Assembly: GCF_042477335.2 (NCBI RefSeq)
Contig: NC_091248.1
Coordinates: 117,642,501-117,706,500 of the forward strand
Direction of reading: 5' to 3'
DNA length: 64,000 nucleotides
Source of the DNA: Ovis canadensis
Lineage: Eukaryota > Chordata > Mammalia > Artiodactyla > Bovidae
Positions 55,561-64,000 of this stretch are shown one piece after another (the stretch's first letter is position 1; every line of letters starts with the position of its first letter). The translations under genes and the position numbers were made by a program. The notes under the pieces are model-generated. The model did not search any database, had not been told where the DNA came from, and was given only the letters and a program-made list of their open reading frames with translations.

Positions 55561-58249
55561 CCCAGAGCTGTGGGATCAGCCCTCGCCGCCGCCCTGCGGA
55601 GTATCCAGAGAGAACTGGTCCCCACCCTCCACTCCTTTACCTAGGTCCGGAGAAAACCTTTCCTAGAATCCAGTTCCAGAGATGAAACCACCATTCTTAT
55701 GGGAAAATCTGACCCAAACCATGGTTTCCTGAAGCGGGTGTGTTTGGCCCATTTTGTGAAGAGAATGTTACGGCCTGTTTTTTCCGAGAGACCTCCATTT
55801 TGTTAGACAATTTAATAGAAGCTTTGTTCAGTAAATATTGACGAACTTTGCATGTGCCCCGAATAGAACCATTTTGAAAATGTGGTGCCCAGTGACGTAG
55901 AATTGAGGGAAACAACGATGCTTTTAGGCACTTAGGTTAGTGTTTGTACAAAGAAGCACTAAAGGCTGGATATCTTTTTGTCATAGAGAATTTCTAGATA
56001 AGATGAAATGCTGTTGCTTTTTTGGTGATGGTAATTAGTAATAGTCTTTGAAATTCGAGTGAAGCCCATGCTAATATGGAGGAAGGGTGTAGTCCACTAC
56101 TTTCTTAGAAACAAAGCCAATACTTGCTCATTTTTGTATGTTGTTTGTTCAGGCAAATAGTTTCATAGCCATTAAACCAATGCTTTTTTCTCGAGTTACT
56201 TAAGTTGTTTGATGTAAGAGAAAAGGCACACTCTTAACTTTTGAGCAGTCGCTGTTAAAATTTCCTTGAGTGCTTTGCAGCAAAATGTGAGTAGATTTAA
56301 AACATTTTATTGAATTCAAATGTTTTTAGCAGCGCATAATTTGCATGGTTTATCAGTGTTCATAATTCAGTTTTAATAAAAACCCACATTTGGAACTTTT
56401 CTTCTTAGAACGTATAGAAAAACAGGTGTAGATCGCAAACCTACTTGTGGTTGTGTATAGAGGAGGGGAAGATTGGGAAGGAAATGAGTTTTATTTATGT
56501 AGTAAACCCTTGAAAGTTAGCATTGATTAAAAATTCCACTGGAGAAATTTCTATCAGTTAACGTTTTTCACTTTTAGTTTAGAGTGGTTTTTATAACTGT
56601 AGCGTGTTTTAACATTGCTCCTTTTCCATTGTGAAGATGGTGTTGAGAAGGGGCTTAATTCAGGATTTTAACTAACAGAATAACTAATCTTTGTAGTAAA
56701 ATTATAGAAATCATTTTATTTAAGGCATACTTTACACGATCCTGTTAATCCTAGTTGGGTGCCATTTTTGGTACCTTCTTCATGGATTTAGTGTCCTAAT
56801 TTTACTGGGTGGGTAGTTGAATCAAAGCAACTATTATCACCTGATAAACTCCAACTAGACTGCAATCTAATGTTGCAAAACTGAATTAAAATGTGTGTAC
56901 TCACACACATATATACATACATACCTATTTTTCCTATGTGCGTAATCTGCAGAAACTTGCATTTCTTGAAATCCACTCTGCTTTGTATACAGATAAATTT
57001 ATATTTTTACGTGTCTGTTACTGGATTTTTTTTGCCTTCAGACTAAGGATTTACCAGTGAACTCATGTTTACAAGTCCACGATATTATTTTAGCTGAAAT
57101 GACTGGATTTTCACTGCTGTGTTGGGCTAGAAGTAAGAAACATACTACTTTCAAGGAGAAGAATGTTTTTTTAGATACCCAGATTAGTTATTTTATGTAT
57201 ATAGGAATCAGAGCATTGTTTTCTTTCTTACCACATAGTTAATGAGCTTATATACTCACCTTATTCAGGACCTTCAAATAGGATTTTTTTTTAAGTGTTC
57301 AGTCAACTTCAAGTTATCCAGGGATAGGGGATATGGACGCCTTCCTGAATAACACCATGTAATTTGAAATTATATAATGGGAAGCTTTGTATGGGACACA
57401 GGAACAGCTTAAGGGAATGGTTACTAAGAAGTGGAAATGGGATCCAAGGGGTGGGAGAGAGATGGAAAAGGTACGTAGAGTATTTAAAACAGCTGTGTCC
57501 AATTTCTTTTTTTTTTTTTTAATCCCAGAGACTGACTATAAAGCAACCACTGTCTTTTTGTCAGGGTGGCAGTAACCACCCCCTCTACTCTTAGAGTGCT
57601 GTCTGTGAGGGAATCTGAAGTGGCGCAGGAAGCCTAGGGCACTTTCTCTTTCACCTCCTTTGCCCCTCTAATGAAAAATTTATTTCCTCTTTCCCACCCC
57701 AAATCAGAATTTCTAATTAGTTCCTTTTTAAACTCCTTGGAGATTTGTGTGTTAAGTGTAACTTGGCATTACTCAAATCAGTTAATTCATGTAGATGACC
57801 TAAACTTGACTGAAATTCTCAGAAGAGGGACTTTTAGTAGGGAAAAGGAGAGGTAATTTTGGATCACTGGGCACTTCCAGAAAGGACAGTCCTGGGTGGG
57901 TGGTGGAAGTGGGAGGCTTTGGACAACCAGAGGGCAGCATGATCGCGCTGGGAGGCTGGGCAGGGGGATGACCAGGAGGTGGGAGAGGAATGCATAAGGG
58001 AAGTGGGAGGGCCAAAGACAAACTTTGCCTTCTTTGCAATTTTGCCTAGGGCCCTGGTGGTGGCAACCGCCTGTGTGCCACTGAAAATCGTGCCGATGCC
58101 TGGCATACTGCATAAATGGAAGCAGGGTACCGCGTGAGTTGAAACATTGGTCACACTATATAAAGTTTGTATATGTGAATCAGTGTAACTCATACACATG
58201 TAACTGGGGGTCTGACTGTATTTGGATTTTTCTGATAAGGCATCATGGG

Positions 58250-58390
58250 CTAAGGAAAAGAGCATTGGGCTGAGACTCAGGAGACCTGGTTTCTAGCCCC
58301 AGCTGTACCTCTAATTGTAACCTTGGGTAAGTCACTTAACCTTTTTTGCCTCAAGTTAAATCTATACTTTGTTAAATGAGAAGTCAAGTA
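58250..58390 (+). repeat. MIR SINE, sense
   Basis: GAGCATTGGGCTGAGACTCAG, GGTTTCTAGCCCCAGCTGTA and TTGGGTAAGTCACTTAACCT are clear MIR sense blocks. Confidence 0.85.
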
Positions 58391-61124
58391 ATTTCTTATG
58401 TTATTCTCAGAAATGTTGACAAATATATTTTAAATTTTTTAAAGGAAGAAACCATAGGTAGATACTAGCATCTTATTTAAGATACATTAAATTTTATACT
58501 TTGTTTTAGTTGTTAGCAGTAACAGAAAAGAGAGGGATAATTTGTTTTCCTCAAAATATTCCATTTGAAAAGAAGGAGCAACACAGGAAAAGTCAAACAG
58601 CGGTTCAGTTGAATTGTCTGTGATGGTTGGAGGAGCCTAGTGTCCCCACACAGACTAGTCATTTTTGTTGTGTTGGTTTAATTGAAAGGGTGTCCCTTAG
58701 CTAAAGCCCTTTTGCCGGCAAGTACGGTTTAGTTATGAGAGGTCTCTTGTCCTGACCCCAGAAAGGTCTTGCAAGATTTGAGGGATAGGAGTTAAACAAA
58801 ATTGAGGATGTATATTTAGATTACTTTCTAAGTTTAGCAACTAGGGAAGTTACAGAAGGTAGTTTTAAGGATTCCATACTTCTTGAATTGCTTATAACTC
58901 TTAAATGGGAATACAGTCCATCTCTGAAAGGTTATATCAGGCCAGAAATGGCAATCTGCCCTCAAAAACAACCAGTAGACTATAGGATTCAGAATATAGA
59001 TAAGAATTTTAAAGCATCATTTGTTGTCCATTATGGTTAGGGAATGTTTGGGGCAGGTTAAAGTTTTCGGGTAATTTTAGCTGTTTTGGATGATAATCGT
59101 TCTGAACCTATGAGGTACTTTCTCAGTTAACAGTACATTAACCATAATTAAATATTTTTGCTGATCATTTATATTGCATGGTGGTTGTATCTTATGGGAT
59201 ATAAAGTTAAAGGGACATGAATCCCAGGAGATAATCAGGAAGATACAGTTCAGAAAATCAGTTACTTGTTCCTGGTACTAGTGACGCATAACTGTTGAAC
59301 CTATAGGACAGTATGACCATGCTGCTTTTCTTCAAAATAAATAGTGAATCAAAGATTGTAGTGTTCTTTTCAGTGGGTTTTCTTCATAAAATCACCTTGA
59401 CTGTAATCTGTGTTCCCTTAGTTGTCATCAGCATCGAGAGCATTTTCTCCTCATTTTCTCTCATTAACATAATGGATCATTTATTTCTTGGTCAGTTGTA
59501 AATCATTCTTGTATTTCACTTGGATTGTTCATTTTAAGTGAAGGAGGCGTAGCCTTTAGTGTGTAAGCACACATTTTTTGAAATAATAATGGGATATATC
59601 TAGTTCTAGAGCTTGTGAATTCTTTTGACATTTTAAGAAATTTTAACAAACATTAAATAGTTAAACATAAAGTTAAAACAGTTTTAGTAAATATAGGATT
59701 TTATCAGAGGTCCAGGCATATCAAAACATTGAAAACTGTTAATACCCACATAGTGAATTCATTTTTTAAAAAAAACTAGTTTTGAACTCTGACTGATATT
59801 TCTGACTACAGCACAGCTTGGAAAACAATAATAGTATCACCTCCTACAACTCTGCATCATTCTTGGATTTTCTACATTTTAGCTCTCCTGAAGGAAGCCT
59901 GTGCTTCTGAGACATTCTTTGCTTCGGGTAAAAAAAATAGTAATAAAACCAAAGAAATCATTTTGTCTATCAGTGCATAAGTTTTATAAGCAGCAAGTAA
60001 ATACTTTTATTTGGTTTGGTTAAGATGTCATATAGGGATAAATGTGAGTGAGCCACATCTTTTAAGATGGGTAGTAGGAAGTTAAGGGCAAGTAAGGTGT
60101 CATGGATGTGGGTGAGGGTTAGTCAGTGTTCAGTACCAGGTGGTTCATATAAACATTAAACCTTGGAGTTGCTGGGGTTCAGGCAAATTCGGGGTTGCAA
60201 GGATAGGCAGAGGGCTTAAAACTGTGGGCAAGACTAGGTAAATGAGACAGGTACTCCTCAAGAATGGAATTCCAGAAAGGTGCTTGAAATGGACTGAATC
60301 CTAAAAGCTCAGGGCTATTAGTATATTCATTGAGGACACATAGATGACTGTACTACCCAACTTAATAATCGGTGTATGGAAAAATTGTAGGTAAGATGAA
60401 GAAAGTTGGAACATTTTGCTGGAGAAAGAGTGAGGGAGTGGGCAGAGGGGTAAGTTTATGACAGAAATCTTACGGATTCAGCACCTGCAAAAGTCATTCT
60501 ATTCCTTTCCAGTTTAAGTTCTCATAGGATAGAAATTAGAAGGCAAGGCCTTTTGATCATTTAATCAGTTATGTAAGATTATTGAGGATGTAGAGAGAAG
60601 TACTTTGTAAAAACTCTGAATTTAGCTACAGTTTTGTGTTTTAACTAAGTAGCTTAAGACTTGAAAAATCAAAGCCATTAGAAAATAACATGTAACTAGT
60701 CAGCTAAATAACTGTTATATTTTGCTATTTAACATGGGCTAGAGAAAGGAGTCTTTAAAACTTTTTTCTTAAAAAAGCACTCACTAGATACTGATCCTTA
60801 TGTTCTGATTTAGTTGTGAACCATGTGCAATGATGTTTGACCTCTGTGATTCTACATGAAAAGAATTTAACCAGCTGCCCTTGCTGAATCTTTTGTCATG
60901 TCTCCTGAATGCATGGTAAATTGTTTTGTTTTTATTTTCTTGAGACCTCAGTTTTCTGCAGACAGTTTTCTCTTTCAGAGTTAAACTTTGCAAAGCTTTT
61001 CCTTTGAATAAAATTGGTTAGATATTTATGGATAGTATCTATAGTGTACGAACCTTGCTGTTTGGTGGCTTCTATATTCTGTCCTACTGCTGTGTTATAC
61101 ATTATACTCTTCTCTGTCTCTTGA

Positions 61125-61314
61125 GGGTGTGTTTTAGGTCAGGGTTGGTACTATAGCCCACTCGCTTTTTGTAAATAAAGTTTTGTTGGAACACAGTTGT
61201 ACATAGACATACGGTCTATGTCTCCTTTGCTTTGCAGCAGAGATATATAGCTGGTAAGTTTAAAGTATTTGCCATCTGGCCCTTTAAGAAAAGCGTGCTG
61301 ACCATTGTTCTGGA
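61125..61314 (-). repeat. hAT-type DNA transposon relic, antisense
   Basis: GTAAATAAAGTTTTGTTGGA, ACACAGTTGTACATAGACAT and GCCATCTGGCCCTTTAAGA are the antisense of a common non-autonomous element. Same family, by eye, as 52120-52335. Confidence 0.6.
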
Positions 61315-61505
61315 TCAGTGTTTCTCAAAAGTGTGGTGCCTGATCAACCTTAGGGAACCTGGGAACTTGTTACAAATACAGATTCTTGGACCTACCACTC
61401 CAGGCCTACCAAATTAGAAGTTCTGGGGTTGGGTGCAAGCAATTTGTGTTTTAAGAAGCCTTCCACGTGACTCTAATGCACATTAAAAGTTTGAGAAACC
61501 CTGTT
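61315..61505 (+). repeat. MER5A-like hAT-Charlie element
   Basis: CAGTGTTTCTCAAAAGTGTGG at the left and AAAGTTTGAGAAACCCTG at the right form the terminal inverted repeats. The interior GGGAACTTGTTACAAATACAG and GCAATTTGTGTTTTAAGAAG is typical of MER5A. Nearly full length. Confidence 0.85.
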
Positions 61506-64000
61506 CTAGATAAATGTTTCCCAAATGTTAGTCACATATATCACTTTACTATTTTTCACCCTGTTTTAACATTTTTAATTGTCAACTCACTTTCTGAAAA
61601 TTTAAGCTAACTTTAAGGTGAAAGCTTATGTCACCAGAAAAATACAGTGAAAACAACATGGTGTTATAAGAGAAAACTAGATTCTGCTGTCATTTACCTG
61701 TGTTAAAAATGAGCTTGTTAGATGTATTAATTAAACACATACTAGGCAGTAAGTGGGAACTTTTTTCTTGACTTAATCATGACATATAATCACCACTAAG
61801 TGATTGAGTGGTGTTCAAAGTGTCATGCTGGTGAAATTACATAACACCTAAAATCACTTTTTGTACAAATCCACACTTTAGGAAATGCAGTGCTAGTTCC
61901 TTACATGGAAGGAAAGCTGTTTGAACTGTACATATCTAAACCCCTAAGTAGAAATGACTTTTCCGTAGACATAGAAATACACACCCATAAGATGGAACGA
62001 TATTGAAGCCCCTAGAGAGGTCCATTCAGACTTCTGGGATGAAATTCCCTATTTAGCTCGATCTTACCTCTCCATTAATGTTCCAGTCTGTGGTGGTCAG
62101 TATTTCTGCAGGATTTCACCAACCTATTCCACAGTGGGATTGTGAAAAGGTGCTGGCTGTTTGTCAGAGAAAACTCATGGACTAGAAACTAGGGAGAAGT
62201 GCTGTAATTCTGCATTATGGGCAGGGAACCATCAGCGCATGCTTACTAAGGAAAACAATTGATTCACATCAGATTTTAGAAACCATGTATTTGAGAAATT
62301 TTGGTATGAAAATAAATGATTTAATTTGCCTCATAGTATTACAGGGAATACTTCCCCAGACATGGTATTCTGATACCGGCTGATGTGTTTTAGGATGTAG
62401 TCATTGTTGGTGCGACTAGAACCTGAATATCCCTAGGTTGCTGGGTTGCTTCAGATTTTTCTTGATTTCTTTTCTTAGAGCTTATGGACATATTTGCTGC
62501 TTTTGTCATTTGACTCTGCAATAAAGTAGTGACATAAGACTCTGACCCTAGATGGACTGAAAGTCTGGTAGGGAGTGAAGGTGTACAGTAAGTGATAAAT
62601 TCTGTATGCTGATTACATATATAGATATCTAATTTTGAAAAAAATGTTAAAAAATATAAAACACTGCCAAACACCTCTAAGACTGAGCAAATGTTTTGTA
62701 AGTTTCCCTTAAGTTAAAAAAATTTAAAAAGTGTTACAAATGAAGTCTCTTAGGTTCTCCTTCACAGTTTTAGTCCTTTCCCCCAAAGGCATTTTTTGTG
62801 AATATGTCAGTGGATTTTCCTCTGTGTTGTTTCAATAGTTACAAGGCTCAGTCTCCTTCATGCTAATCTGTTTTTTCGTTTTAAATTCCTTTATCATTGA
62901 GTTGTCTGTCACCTCTGTCCTTTGATATTCTCATTTCTTTTCCATTTTTGTTTCTTTACTTTGTTTTAGATTTGGGGAGTTTCTGCTTAGCTTTTATAGC
63001 AATCATCAAGCATTGAAAACTTGCCTCATTAATAGACAGATCTGCCGAATACTTTTTCTTATGCTGTTTTCAGCTATTTTTTCATAGCCAGAGATAGCTT
63101 TTGTTACTTCTAATTTTGTGTATGAAACGTTGTGGATGATAGAAGGCACCAGATATCCAGAGTATGAGTGTTATTGTATCAGAATTGCAGCTCTGCAAGT
63201 AAGCATCAAAATATAAAATTTAGCAGGCTACAGCTTTTTAATAATTGACTTCCCTTAATGGCATGTATATAAAACAAAGTATGTGTAATCCATTTTTAGG
63301 ACTACATTTGTGGATAACTATTTATTCAAGACACACTTCTAATGTGTGCCTTAAATCTAAGAGGAGCAACATGTTGATTTCCTAAAGCATATATCCCCTG
63401 GCGGAAGTGTGATGGCACTGACCCCTGCCAGTGGCCAAGACTCTGCTTTATAATGAGAGAAAATAGGGTTGTGGCAAGAGGTGGAATAGAATTCTTGGAA
63501 TGCAGCTACTTTAGTATTTATTTTTGAACATTTCTTTTACCATTCTGTTAGCTCTTAAAGACCCTGAGTAAGCTTTTTCTCCCACTACAAGGCTGTTTCT
63601 GTTTCATTCCTTATTGTCTATTTTCACAGACAAATAGACTGGAAAATTTAAAAAATTATTTTAGCATTATTTATCTTTGATATTCAGCAAGAACAAACTT
63701 GCCTTGGGAATTTCTTCTGCAGTGGGCATTGCATTTTAAAAATGGGCTTGTCATGGGGAATATGATAGTGGGGGTGATACAAGTACCAACTTGTGATGAT
63801 AAACCCATAGGACCATCTGAAAGAGTTAAGAGGGCTAGCCTTTTAATACCCTAATTTTTTTGGATTTTTCTGGGGGAAAGGAAAGCCTCTACTAGTATTC
63901 TGTATGATTTCCTAAGTTCTGTTAGAAAGAAATGACTTGATATTACATTTGGAAGGGAAAATGCCCTCATTAGTTTTTCCTGCTGCCATCTTTGAGTATT

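Larger units (their letters stand above)
55182..64000 (+). other. LUC7L2: LUC7L2 intron 1 (5' part)
   Basis: About 8.8 kb of mostly unique AT-rich intron. Only old MIR, hAT and MER5-type relics are recognisable (listed). No BovB or Bov-tA copy is evident here. No exon or RNA gene is supported; short open frames such as 57864-58265 (minus) and 62390-62674 (minus) have no known counterpart. Confidence 0.8.

Noticed and set aside
55182-64000. Search for LUC7L2 exon 2 or alternative first exons
   Set aside because: No stretch encodes the expected continuation after SRDG, so I do not annotate a further exon.
1-64000. CRISPR arrays, operons, phage or plasmid features
   Set aside because: Spliced genes, SINEs/LINEs and a eukaryotic tRNA show this is a mammalian chromosome. 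The regular repeats are microsatellites or retroelement copies.

Overview
This window is vertebrate nuclear DNA from a ruminant, most likely a bovid such as cattle, sheep or goat. The evidence is abundant BovB (RTE) LINE fragments, tRNA-derived Bov-tA/Bov-A2 SINEs, cetartiodactyl CHR-type SINEs, and older mammalian L1, L2, MIR and DNA-transposon relics. Exact species cannot be read from the sequence. Gene order UBN2 - tRNA-Arg(CCT) - FMC1 - LUC7L2, all on the plus strand, matches the human 7q34 block as I recall it; the cattle counterpart should lie on chromosome 4.

Layout. 1-10683 holds the last four coding exons of UBN2 (ubinuclein-2, HIRA-complex-related chromatin protein): 586-2136, 8099-8330, 8769-8858 and 10634-10683. 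Together they give 640 codons that stay in frame across every junction. A UBN2 3' UTR of about 10 kb probably follows, ending near the AATAAA at 20822; it lacks recognisable ruminant SINEs and BovB. 20.85-36.1 kb is intergenic and rich in repeats. At 36.1-36.7 kb there is a compact CpG-rich block with ETS-like, NRF1-like and ZNF143-like motifs, then an intact tRNA-Arg-CCT gene with a Pol III terminator. FMC1 (mitochondrial ATP synthase assembly factor, LYR-type) follows as two coding exons, 37310-37447 and 40562-40765, giving 113 aa. 40.8-54.4 kb is another repeat-packed interval, with a BovB inserted into an L2, a decayed mariner with both terminal repeats, and many SINEs. A strong CpG-island promoter at about 54.45-55.55 kb carries LUC7L2 coding exon 1 (55121-55181). 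The rest of the window is the start of LUC7L2 intron 1, with only old MIR, hAT and MER5-type relics.

The genes are functionally separate: chromatin (UBN2), translation (tRNA), mitochondrial complex V assembly (FMC1) and U1 snRNP-linked splicing (LUC7L2). FMC1 and LUC7L2 are linked in human by a known read-through transcript. I found no sign of a novel multi-gene system. The most useful leads are the orphan promoter-like block beside the tRNA, the repeat-poor long UBN2 3' UTR, and the exon-phase constraint on any FMC1-LUC7L2 read-through.
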